A stretch of 7,634 nt of DNA from Dehalococcoidia bacterium (GTDB lineage Bacteria; Chloroflexota; Dehalococcoidia; UBA3495): NCBI GenBank assembly GCA_028822675.1, contig JAPKDE010000122.1:1-7634 (forward strand). The letters are read 5' to 3'. Below, piece by piece: positions 1 to 6,627 of the stretch. Each line of letters starts with the position of its first letter. The first letter of the stretch is position 1. Both the position numbers and the translations under genes were made by a program. Under the pieces are notes generated by a model. It made no database searches, was not told the origin of the DNA, and saw only the letters and a program-made list of their open reading frames with translations.

Positions 1-812
1 CAGCGCTAGAGGCAAAACTCGGATTCGACCGGCCAATTTATGTTCGACTTGGGGACTATTTTGCAAGTCTCCTTACCGTCTGCAAATTAAGATGCTCACC
101 TGACTTCGATAAATCTGTTCAATACAAAGTTAATGCACGCGATTTAGTGATTGACCGCCTTCCCAACACTGCTGTGTTAGCGCTGGTCGCCTGGGGCATA
201 GGTATGTTGGGAATTCCGCTGGGGATCCTGGCGGCTAGGCGCCCGAGAGGCCCATTTGACCGAGCCGTAAATGTGCTGACATTTGCGGTGGTTTCCGTGC
301 CTGAATTCTGGCTGGGCCTGATGCTTATCTTGTTAATTTCCGTCCAATGGGGACTACTGCCCACTTCCGGGTTTGACGGGTTGGGTCCGAGTGGTTGGAA
401 GTACATGGTATTGCCAGCGCTTACTCTCTCGCCACGGGTTATGGGTAGATTTGCTCAGATAACCCGGGCTGCTATGATTGACGAGATTAGTAAGGATTAC
501 GTTTCCACGGCGCGATCTAAAGGCTTAGGGGAATCTACCATCCTTTATACCCACGTGTTAAAAAATGCTGCAATCTCAATCGTTACATTGATGGGTGATG
601 AGTTGGCTGGCTTCATGAATGGTTCAGTGGTAGTTGAAATCATTTTCGCATGGCCAGGATTAGGTTTATTACTGATTGGCGCCATCAATGGCCGAGACCT
701 GCCCGTAATTACTGCGTCAGTGTTTGTAATCGCACTGATGGTGATGTTCGTAAATCTTATCGTAGACTTTCTATATACCTGGTTGGATCCACGCATATCA
801 TACGCAAACTGA
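1..812 (+). CDS. Dipeptide/oligopeptide ABC transporter permease, DppB/OppB type (5' end outside window)
   Basis: This is one of the two inner-membrane permease subunits of a peptide (or nickel/oligosaccharide) ABC importer. The frame is open from the window edge (first full codon at 3) to the TGA at 810-812, giving 269 visible residues of a family usually a little over 300. A GTG at 147 could pose as a start, but codons before it already read as the family's N-terminal part (LGFDRPIYVRLGDYF, about residues 6-20), so the gene begins upstream of the window. Visible hallmarks are the 'IDRLPNT' segment before a transmembrane helix (about residue 50), several further hydrophobic helices, and the cytoplasmic EAA-type coupling loop 'YVSTARSKGLGES' (about 166-178) that contacts the ATPase. 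The family C-terminal 'YTWLDPRI' closes the protein. The DppC-type partner starts 47 bases downstream, so the two are almost certainly co-transcribed. The substrate cannot be told from the permease. Confidence 0.93.
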   Translation, partial: ALEAKLGFDRPIYVRLGDYFASLLTVCKLRCSPDFDKSVQYKVNARDLVIDRLPNTAVLALVAWGIGMLGIPLGILAARRPRGPFDRAVNVLTFAVVSVPEFWLGLMLILLISVQWGLLPTSGFDGLGPSGWKYMVLPALTLSPRVMGRFAQITRAAMIDEISKDYVSTARSKGLGESTILYTHVLKNAAISIVTLMGDELAGFMNGSVVVEIIFAWPGLGLLLIGAINGRDLPVITASVFVIALMVMFVNLIVDFLYTWLDPRISYAN

Positions 813-859
813 TAGAGAGTGCATTGGCGTCGACTATACCAAGGGAGTGATTCATTAAT

Positions 860-1837
860 ATGCATGCACCGGCATGGCTAACGAAACCACTTACGGCGTT
901 TTGGCGCAGGCCTCTTGTTCAGGCGTTTATCAGCGACCCGATAACCCTGATTTCTGGCGTTTTTCTTTCGTTGATTTTTTTGGCCGCATTGTTTGCACCA
1001 TTTGTGTCGCCTTACGATCCCACTGACCGGCAACTACCGCTACGCCACCTAGAACCCTTTTCCTCCGGCGTAGCCGTAGACCGATCGGAGATCCCTCCGG
1101 CAGATGATAACCGCTTCTACATCTTTGGTACTGACCACCTAGGTCGAGACATGCTTAGCAGGTTGATTTTCGGTGCCCGAATCTCTCTAGGAGTGGGGGT
1201 GCTTGGGGTATTGGTCTCTGGATTCTTGGGGTTAATTCTTGGATTGATGTCAGGTTATTACCGTGGACTAACTGATGATGTCATCATGCGAATCGTAGAT
1301 GTCTTTATGTCAGTCCCGCTCCTGCTTTTGGCTCTTATCGTGCTATTTATTTTGGGTACAGGCTTTTGGAATATTATCCTGGTTTTTGCGATCGGCCGGT
1401 GGATGCTGTATGCCCGCGTCACCAGAGGGGTAGTGTTGGCATTGAGGGAGCAACCTTTTATCGAGGCAGCCAGGGCCATAGGCGCAAATGACGCACGTAT
1501 AATAATACGCCATATACTCCCGAACCTGATCACGCCACTCCTGACCGTTGCCGCTTTGGACGTGCCTCGAATCATATTGACTGAAGCCACCCTCAGTTTT
1601 CTTGGATTTGGCATACAACCGCCAGATTCTTCCTGGGGAACCATGCTATCCAGCGGAAGGCCTTATATCACAACCGCCTGGTGGGTAGTTGTTCTGCCAG
1701 GGGTGGCAATCTTCCTGACAGCCTTGTCGTTTAATCTTTTCGGCGTGTGGCTGCGAGCCATCAGTGATCCACTCCAACGCTGGCGATGGATGAAGACAAC
1801 CAAAGAAGCGAAAGAGGCCGGGGTACGAAGCGATTAA
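860..1837 (+). CDS. Dipeptide/oligopeptide ABC transporter permease, DppC/OppC type
   Basis: This is the second membrane subunit of the importer and pairs with the DppB-type protein just upstream. The 325 residues are slightly longer than the usual family length of about 280-310. The first hydrophobic helix lies near residues 28-48 and is followed by the family 'LFAPFVSPYDP' segment. The hallmark 'FGTDHLGRDMLSRLIFGAR' is at about 89-107. The membrane core follows, with the EAA coupling loop at about 197-220 (EQPFIEAARAIGANDARII) and the conserved 'EATLSFLGFGIQPP' at about 242-255, then 'SWGTML'. The usual family end 'DPLQ' is followed by a basic/charged tail of about 20 residues. The ATG at 860 has an AAGGGAG stretch (841-847) 12 bases upstream, an acceptable but rather distant ribosome-binding site. 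No ATPase or binding-protein gene follows; they may lie upstream of the window or elsewhere. Confidence 0.95.
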   Translation: MHAPAWLTKPLTAFWRRPLVQAFISDPITLISGVFLSLIFLAALFAPFVSPYDPTDRQLPLRHLEPFSSGVAVDRSEIPPADDNRFYIFGTDHLGRDMLSRLIFGARISLGVGVLGVLVSGFLGLILGLMSGYYRGLTDDVIMRIVDVFMSVPLLLLALIVLFILGTGFWNIILVFAIGRWMLYARVTRGVVLALREQPFIEAARAIGANDARIIIRHILPNLITPLLTVAALDVPRIILTEATLSFLGFGIQPPDSSWGTMLSSGRPYITTAWWVVVLPGVAIFLTALSFNLFGVWLRAISDPLQRWRWMKTTKEAKEAGVRSD

Positions 1838-2321
1838 TCACTACGACGCCCGGGTTTATTGATCCGTGATCAATCCAAAAAACCAACCGCCCTGTCACGC
1901 TGTTCCGATTAGCCACACTACTACACTGGTTACGACTGCTATATTGACGAATTTTTAAGGTGTACTTGGATAAGGCAGAGTCCAACTGTCCAGCAACGAA
2001 CTTTCCAGTAATATTGGTGGATTCAAACCGGTTCAACTGCCTTCAAAGCCAATTCCAGCGCCGTTCTGGCCGCGGACGCCTTAGTAGCCCCAGTTGGCTG
2101 GGCAATTAACGTCCTGGGAAATGTCTGTCAGAGCCAGCACAGCTACGCTGCGAGCCCCTTGGAGATGTCCAACAACCTGGCTGACGGCTTCCCTCCGGGC
2201 GAGACGGTATTGCTCTTTGAATTCTGGTGACTGCAGCCACTGGGTGCACATGTTTAGACGGGTACACCCTGTGGATTACATGGGATAAAGCCCTCATATA
2301 GAGCGTAGGTCCGCAACCTGA
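1838..2321. other. Intergenic stretch with no recognisable gene
   Basis: These 484 bases between the permease gene and the recombinase remnant carry no protein I recognise on either strand. All frames are broken into short pieces. The longest forward pieces are a stop-free run of 72 codons at 2012-2230, without a start codon until late, and a 64-codon ORF at 2094-2288. Neither shows a known motif. A 7-bp A/T-rich inverted repeat at 1858-1874, 20 bases after the permease stop, has no T-run. If the recombinase remnant once had its catalytic domains here, they are no longer readable, so the region is either decayed element DNA or unrelated spacer. Confidence 0.55.
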
Positions 2322-2876
2322 GAACCTGGCAGTTTCTATCCCCGAAGTGTTTACACCGCGATAGAACTGCTCGTTTGCAACCGGACCCACTGGGGCTCAT
2401 CGTCTACCGGGCAGAAGTGCCCCCCTGGTGCCATCTCCGCGGAGTCCCTTGAAAAAGCAGTTTGGGAGACAGTCTCTGGGGCCCTCCAGGACCCACAAGT
2501 CCTGCTTGATGAGCACCGTGATATGGTGGCCGTTTCGGACTCGGGTAGCGGACTGGAGCACGAGCGCCGGCAGGTTGAACTAGCGCTGAAGCAGGTCCGC
2601 ATAAAAGAAGACCGGATCACCCTGGCGTACGCTAACGAAGCCATGGACCTGAAGCGTTACAAGACCGAGATGGACAAGCTCCGAGACAGAATCAAAGAGT
2701 TGGATGGGATAGCCCGCGACTTGGACAGGAGATCAGAGCAAGATCGGGGCACGGAGAGTGCGCTTCAGCAACTTCAGACTTTTTGTCACCGCGTGTCTGA
2801 GGGGCTGGACAGAATGTCAGTCGAGGAGCGTCAAGAGCTTCTTCGACTAGTGGTCGACCGAATCACAGTAGAATAG
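2322..2876 (+). pseudogene. C-terminal remnant of a large serine recombinase (resolvase/integrase family)
   Basis: Only the C-terminal end of a large serine site-specific recombinase is left. From the stop at 2319-2321 the frame reads through a cysteine pair (C at 2376-2378 and C at 2418-2420) followed by 'CPPGAISAESLEKAVWETV', which matches the second half of the recombinase zinc-ribbon domain and the helix after it. A long charged, heptad-like coiled coil follows (about 2550-2760: EHERRQVELALKQV, LAYANEAMDLKRYKTEMDKL), and then the typical family end 'EERQELLRLVVDRITVE' before TAG at 2874-2876. Beyond that TAG the same frame continues 'ETVRIGRLFP', which resembles the family's final beta-strand, so the stop looks like a nonsense mutation. 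The N-terminal catalytic serine domain and the recombinase domain are missing, and the first CxxC of the zinc ribbon is not seen. An ATG at 2523 could start a 117-residue peptide, but it has no convincing ribosome-binding site. The coiled coil and zinc ribbon alone cannot recombine DNA. Confidence 0.8.
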
Positions 2877-2937
2877 GAGACCGTGAGGATCGGACGGTTA
2901 TTCCCCAGGGTGACGACTATAGTCAATTGCGTACACG

Positions 2938-3008
2938 TCATGGTGAGCCTGTCGAACCACTCATCCTCGAGTTCGACTGCTGACGGTCCTTCGACAACCT
3001 CAGGATGA
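2938..3008. repeat. Imperfect palindromic repeat of the intergenic 'TTCGACA' type
   Basis: The left arm TCATGGTGAGCCTGTCGAA (2938-2956) and the right arm TTCGACAACCTCAGGATGA (2990-3008) are imperfect reverse complements: TCAT, TGAG and TGTCGAA match across the pair. They are separated by 33 bases that hold a further GTTCGAC. From general knowledge, palindromes built on 'CCTTCGACA.GCTCAGGATGA' are dispersed in intergenic DNA of many bacterial genomes. The single copy here cannot show dispersal. It sits between the recombinase remnant and the terminator, in a non-coding position typical of such REP-like elements. Confidence 0.6.
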
Positions 3009-3044
3009 GCGGTGGTCGTAGATGCTGTAGTTCACACCCAAGCT

Positions 3045-3089
3045 AAAAAAGAAAATGGGCACGAGATAATCGTGCCCATTTTCTTTTTT
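3045..3089 (-). terminator. Rho-independent terminator, possibly bidirectional
   Basis: Two 20-base arms (3045-3064 and 3070-3089) are perfectly complementary around a 5-base loop (GATAA at 3065-3069). The stem's inner core is G+C-containing (GGGCACGA) and its outer part is a run of A on one side and T on the other. On the minus strand the stem begins 20 bases after the aminotransferase stop codon and ends in a TTTTTT run, the classic intrinsic terminator arrangement. Because the outer stem is A6/T6, the same structure ends in T6 on the plus strand too, so it could also stop any transcription leaving the recombinase remnant. Confidence 0.9.
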
Positions 3090-3109
3090 GATATTGCCCA
3101 CTTGCAGGT

Positions 3110-4402
3110 CTACACCCTAGCCAGAGGAATAACCTCCCGCATGGCTTGGATGGTCTTTTCTAGGTCCTCTTCAGTGTGGACGGCTGAGGGGTAGTATTTC
3201 TGGGCGCCTTTTAGGATACCCCGCTCCAATAACCCGGTGTTGTAACGTGTCATCATGCCGCCATCAGCGGCCAAGGTGTCCCGGTAGTTGGACACTGGTA
3301 CCTCAGAAAAGTAAACGTCAAAGATTGCGTCCTCTCCACAGCTTTGCACTGGGACTCCGTTCTCTTTGCAGATATCCACTAATGCACCCCTGATGGCTGC
3401 ACCATTGCTGTGGATTTTCTTGTAGGTGTCCTTCTCGCGCATCACTGTGAGGGTCGCAAGACCGGCGGCGCAGGCAATTGGGTTGCCGTTCAGCGTCCCA
3501 ATTCGATTTACATAACTGTCGTCATCTGATGCACTCCGGTCGAAGACAGCGAGCACTTCAGCCTTGCCCGTTAGAGCTGCCAATGGATAACCGCCGCCCA
3601 TGATCTTTCCGGTGGTAGACATGTCTGGTGTCACGCCAAAGAACTCTTGGGCACCGCCGTAAGCCAGCCGGAAACTGGTGACAACCTCATCAAATATCAG
3701 CAGCACGCCGTATTTCTTGGTCAAATCTCGGAGCCCTTGCAAGAATCCAGGGGCTGGGGAAATCACCCGCTGCACCGGTTCAACGATTACGGCCGCTAGG
3801 TCATCCACGTGGGCTTTGATGATTGCTTCGGTGGTGGCCAAGTCGTTGTACGGGGCAATTAGCATCAGGTCTTGGATGGCTTTAGGGATGCCTGCGGTAC
3901 TTGCCACTGACTGGGGGTACTCGACCGAAGCCGGCGGCGTGAGGCTCATCTGGGCGTAGTCGCTGGTGCCGTGGAAGGCGCCTTCAAACTTAAGGATCTT
4001 CTCTTTGCCGGTAAAGGCCCGGGCGGCGCGCATTCCCTGGAAACAGGCATCGGTGCCACTGGTGGTGAAAATCACCTGATCGGCGCAGGGAATGGCGTCC
4101 ACCAGGACTTCGGCCAGTTCCACTGCTTTGTCGTTGGTGGTGAAGAAGGTGCTGCCGAGCTCAACCGCTTTAATTACGGCTTCAGTGACAAAGGGGTGGG
4201 CGTGGCCCAAAATCATTGGCCCGGAGCCCATGAGCCAGTCAACGTACTCGTTTCCGCTTACGTCATAAACGTGGGAGCCCTTGCCGTGGTGAGCGAGAAA
4301 CTCAAGTTCCTTGGGGAGAGAAAGGTTTCCGCCATTCCCTCCCGGCAGGTAACGCCGCGCTTTCTCTAAAAGTTCCTGTTCAGCGCCGTTTCGATTGGCC
4401 AT
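3110..4402 (-). CDS. Class-III PLP-dependent aminotransferase, glutamate-1-semialdehyde 2,1-aminomutase (HemL)-like
   Basis: This is a 430-residue fold-type I PLP enzyme, cytoplasmic, close in length and layout to glutamate-1-semialdehyde aminomutase, the tetrapyrrole-precursor enzyme. Visible active-site elements are 'TTSGTDA' (113-119, cofactor phosphate), 'FHG' (143-145, aromatic stacking on the ring), E208 in 'VEPV', 'FDEVVTSFR' with D238 facing the pyridine nitrogen, 'AYGGAQ' (247-252, typical of the aminomutase branch), K266 in 'TGKIMGGG' as the Schiff-base lysine, and 'GTLNGNP' (302-308). The segment after FHG reads 'TSDYAQMSLTPPAS' and lacks the 'HADSLLVKAGSG' type gating loop I would expect of a true HemL, so a different amino-group substrate is quite possible. 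The start is supported by AGGAGG at 4410-4415, 7 bases before the ATG. It lies 50 bases downstream of mdh and is probably co-transcribed; a TATAAT at 4432-4437 in the gap may give extra initiation. Transcription ends at the stem-loop at 3045-3089. Confidence 0.88.
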   Translation of the reverse strand: MANRNGAEQELLEKARRYLPGGNGGNLSLPKELEFLAHHGKGSHVYDVSGNEYVDWLMGSGPMILGHAHPFVTEAVIKAVELGSTFFTTNDKAVELAEVLVDAIPCADQVIFTTSGTDACFQGMRAARAFTGKEKILKFEGAFHGTSDYAQMSLTPPASVEYPQSVASTAGIPKAIQDLMLIAPYNDLATTEAIIKAHVDDLAAVIVEPVQRVISPAPGFLQGLRDLTKKYGVLLIFDEVVTSFRLAYGGAQEFFGVTPDMSTTGKIMGGGYPLAALTGKAEVLAVFDRSASDDDSYVNRIGTLNGNPIACAAGLATLTVMREKDTYKKIHSNGAAIRGALVDICKENGVPVQSCGEDAIFDVYFSEVPVSNYRDTLAADGGMMTRYNTGLLERGILKGAQKYYPSAVHTEEDLEKTIQAMREVIPLARV

Positions 4403-4452
4403 CTGCCAACCTCCTGCCGAGAGATTTATTTATTATATTCTATACCTGAATA

Positions 4453-5394
4453 TTAGCCTTCAGCCCTAGCTTTATTCATTACTTCTACGAGTTCTAGAAC
4501 GGTATCTGCAGAGCTTTTCAGCGCGGCTTGTTCGTCGGCGGTCAGTTTAATCTCCATGACCTGTTCCATGCCACCGGCGCCAAGCTTGACGGGAACGCCG
4601 ACGCAGAGACCATTGATGCCGAATTCGCCTTCAAGATAGACGCAAGCAGGGAGGATGCGCTTCTTGTCCAAGAGGACTGCTTCGACCATCTGGGTGATGG
4701 CTGCGGAAGGAGCATAGTAGGCGCTGCCCTCTTTCAGCAGTTCAACAATCTCGCCACCGCCGCTGCGGGTGCGCTTGACCAGTTGGTCGATCTTCTCTTC
4801 AGCCATCAACTCGCTGATGGGAATGCCGCCGACGTTGGTGAAACGGACCAGGGGTACCATGTCGTCGCCATGGCCGCCTAACACGAAGGCCTGGATGTCT
4901 TCCACAGAGACGTTTAGTTCTTCAGCAATGAACGTTCGGAAGCGGGCGGTGTCGAGTACGCCGGCCATTCCGAACACGCGGCTCCGGGGGAACCCACTGG
5001 CTTCGTAAACGTTTTGAACCATGGCGTCTAGCGGGTTGGTTACCGGCATGATGACGCAGTTGGGAGAGTACTTGACCACCTGCTCCGTCACAGAAGTGGT
5101 GATTCGCATGTTTGTCAGCAGCAGGTCGTCGCGGCTCATGCCGGGGCGGCGGGCGATACCGGCGGTGATGACTACCACGTCGGAATTGGCGGTGGCCTCA
5201 TAGCTGTTGCTGCCCACGATCTTGGCGTCGGTGCCCATGACGGGGGCCGACTCCAGCATGTCTAGAGACTTACCCTGGGGTAGGTCTTCAACTACGTCTA
5301 CCAAGACTACGTCTGCGTAGCCTAGTTGGTGAATTCTCTGAGCGGTTGTAGCGCCCACGTTGCCTGCGCCGACGACCGTTACTTTGCTTTTCAT
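4453..5394 (-). CDS. mdh: Malate dehydrogenase (NAD-dependent, lactate/malate dehydrogenase family)
   Basis: Malate dehydrogenase interconverts malate and oxaloacetate with NAD in the TCA cycle, in the cytoplasm. The chosen start gives 313 residues, the usual size. It shows the Rossmann nucleotide loop 'VVGAGNVGA' (7-15), D33 at the end of the second strand (NAD ribose binding), and the substrate loop '[17 protein letters not shown]' with R82/R83 and R88. These arginines mark malate rather than lactate specificity, where a glutamine would be expected at the first position. It also has 'VTNPLDAM' (N120), 'GVLDTARFR' (D148, R151) and '[10 protein letters not shown]' with catalytic H175. An in-frame ATG at 5451 would add 19 residues (starting MLGGFLPPG) that have no counterpart before the first beta-strand of the fold. 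The ATG at 5392-5394 has AGAGGAG at 5405-5411, 10 bases upstream, so it is preferred. The aminotransferase gene follows after 50 bases. Confidence 0.95.
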   Translation of the reverse strand: MKSKVTVVGAGNVGATTAQRIHQLGYADVVLVDVVEDLPQGKSLDMLESAPVMGTDAKIVGSNSYEATANSDVVVITAGIARRPGMSRDDLLLTNMRITTSVTEQVVKYSPNCVIMPVTNPLDAMVQNVYEASGFPRSRVFGMAGVLDTARFRTFIAEELNVSVEDIQAFVLGGHGDDMVPLVRFTNVGGIPISELMAEEKIDQLVKRTRSGGGEIVELLKEGSAYYAPSAAITQMVEAVLLDKKRILPACVYLEGEFGINGLCVGVPVKLGAGGMEQVMEIKLTADEQAALKSSADTVLELVEVMNKARAEG

Positions 5395-5404
5395 ATCTTG
5401 GTTG

Positions 5405-5411
5405 CTCCTCT
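5405..5411 (-). promoter_or_regulatory. Ribosome-binding site that fixes the mdh start
   Basis: On the minus strand AGAGGAG lies 10 bases before the ATG at 5392-5394. It lies inside the 19-codon extension that the longer reading frame would require, and the upstream ATG at 5451 has no comparable purine-rich site. This favours the shorter 313-residue protein. Confidence 0.7.
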
Positions 5412-5505
5412 GTTTAACAAACTTGCCAGGCGGGAGAAATCCCCCCAACATCTCTCAATCAAAAGAGAACTGCGGGAGGATTTTATTGCTCCAAATTCCG
5501 AGGCA

Positions 5506-5511
5506 ATTATA
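5506..5511 (-). promoter_or_regulatory. Candidate -10 box of an mdh promoter
   Basis: A perfect TATAAT on the minus strand lies about 110 bases before the mdh start, in the 205-base gap after the NHL gene. That is where a promoter for mdh would be expected. The matching -35 region is poor (about 3 of 6 bases, CCGTCA, at 15-base spacing), so this rests on the -10 box and position only. It implies a leader of roughly 100 bases, in which I see no recognisable riboswitch. Confidence 0.35.
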
Positions 5512-5566
5512 CATGTGAAGCGGGCGTGACGGTACCCCTAGCGCACGACTGGCAGAGATGGGTATC

Positions 5567-5584
5567 CCCAACTTAAATGTTGGG
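5567..5584 (-). terminator. Short hairpin after the NHL gene, possible weak terminator
   Basis: CCCAAC (5567-5572) and GTTGGG (5579-5584) form a 6-bp stem around the loop TTAAAT, 15 bases past the NHL stop codon on the minus strand. No T-run follows in that direction, so it is at best a weak terminator or an RNA-end-stabilising hairpin. Confidence 0.25.
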
Positions 5585-5599
5585 TATCTGAAAGGTGTT

Positions 5600-6595
5600 C
5601 TAGGAGTTTAGTTTCTGGTAAATCTGTACTCGGTGGCGGTAGCAGTCTGCTACGTAGACCTTGCCGTCATCTTCAACGTGGACGGAAACGGGACGGTAAA
5701 AACGCCGCTTGGGTTCAATGTTTTGGGCAGCTAGTTCTAGTTTCGCTTCTACCTCGGGGCTGGCATCCAAGAAATTTCTGGCCCATTTGGACATGCCGCT
5801 GTGGCCGATGATTACGTCTTTGAACTTGCCCTCGGCATCAAATACTTGGACGCGGTCATTCATCCAATCGCAGACATAGATGTCGCCAGCTGAATCCACT
5901 GTGATGCCGTTGGGACGGTTGAACTGACCCTCTCCGTCTCCGGAAGAACCGAAGGTCATCAGGAAATTGCCGTCTGCGTCGAATTTTTGGACGCGGTCAT
6001 TGCGCCAATCAGAGATGTAAACATCCCCGGCTTGGTCAATGGCGATGCCCCAAGGCATGTGGAACTGGCCTTCCCCGTCGCCCAGGGTGCCCCACTCTGA
6101 AATGAACTGGCCATCTGTTGTCAGGACTTGGACACGGTGGTTGAGTGTGTCGACCACGTATAGGTTGCCGCTGGGGCCAAAGGCCAACCCGGATGGTCTG
6201 TCAAATTCACCGGGGCCGCTGCCCTGTTGTCCAAATCTGCGGGAGAAATTCCTTTCCGAGTCGAAGATGCTGATGCGGTGGGAGTTTTCGTCGGCCACGT
6301 AGACTTCACCCGCTTGGTTAAAGGCGATGTCGGTGATCCAGATGAACTCGCCGGGTTCGTCACCCCAGGTGCCGAACTGATCTAGGAACTCGCCGTCACG
6401 GGTGCAGCGGGAGACTCGGACGCCCTCGGGCTGGTTGGGATTGGCTCGGCAGGCCACGTAGAGCATGCCGTCAGGGCCGACAGTCACCGACACCGGGCCG
6501 CTGAATCCTGGTCCGGCTGGAGAAAGGAGGCCAATTACGCTGTCGTATTGGTAGAGTCCGTTGGTGGATGTGGGGTTTTGAGTCTCGGTGGTCAT
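5600..6595 (-). CDS. NHL-repeat six-bladed beta-propeller protein
   Basis: The 331 residues form a single NHL beta-propeller. Six blades can be counted at roughly 34-75, 87-122, 134-169, 181-216, 228-262 and 302-327, each with the pattern P.G(I/L)A.D..G..YV.D..N.RVQ.FD..G.F. The middle blades recur at an exact 47-residue spacing (P134, P181, P228). Blades 4 and 5 are unusually alike (17 of 25 core residues identical), which suggests recent duplication. A non-repeat insert of about 36 residues (263-298) separates blades 5 and 6. The N-terminus (MTTETQNPTS) is hydrophilic with no signal peptide or membrane helix, so a cytoplasmic location is likely. NHL propellers bind proteins, RNA or small ligands, and some have enzymatic relatives (peptidyl-alpha-hydroxyglycine lyase, lactonase-like propellers). 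No catalytic residues can be assigned here. It starts 32 bases after the DUF1800 stop and is probably in the same operon. The start codon has only a weak AGAGA site upstream. Confidence 0.88.
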   Translation of the reverse strand: MTTETQNPTSTNGLYQYDSVIGLLSPAGPGFSGPVSVTVGPDGMLYVACRANPNQPEGVRVSRCTRDGEFLDQFGTWGDEPGEFIWITDIAFNQAGEVYVADENSHRISIFDSERNFSRRFGQQGSGPGEFDRPSGLAFGPSGNLYVVDTLNHRVQVLTTDGQFISEWGTLGDGEGQFHMPWGIAIDQAGDVYISDWRNDRVQKFDADGNFLMTFGSSGDGEGQFNRPNGITVDSAGDIYVCDWMNDRVQVFDAEGKFKDVIIGHSGMSKWARNFLDASPEVEAKLELAAQNIEPKRRFYRPVSVHVEDDGKVYVADCYRHRVQIYQKLNS

Positions 6596-6627
6596 TTAAT
6601 TCTCTGGGTTGTTGGATACGTGAATGA

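Noticed and set aside
147..812. GTG at 147 as the start of the DppB-type permease
   Set aside because: The frame is open to the window's left edge and the upstream codons fit the family's N-terminal region, so this is an internal valine.
1858..1874. Inverted repeat ATTGATC/GATCAAT as terminator of the permease operon
   Set aside because: The stem is only 7 bp and A/T-rich, and it is not followed by a T-run on the plus strand.
2106..2390. 94-codon minus-strand ORF opposite the start of the recombinase remnant
   Set aside because: It has no recognisable motif and overlaps the zinc-ribbon coding frame on the other strand.
3971..4369. 132-codon plus-strand ORF opposite the aminotransferase, and similar ORFs opposite mdh, the NHL gene and DUF1800
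   Set aside because: They are mirror frames of strongly conserved genes, show no family motifs of their own and lack ribosome-binding sites.
4432..4437. TATAAT on the minus strand as a separate promoter for the aminotransferase
   Set aside because: The surrounding gap is simply A/T-rich and no -35 box is found at 15-18 bases, so it is mentioned only as a possibility.
4453..5451. Longer 332-residue mdh starting at the ATG at 5449-5451
   Set aside because: The extra 19 residues precede the conserved first beta-strand and contain the strong ribosome-binding site of the internal ATG.
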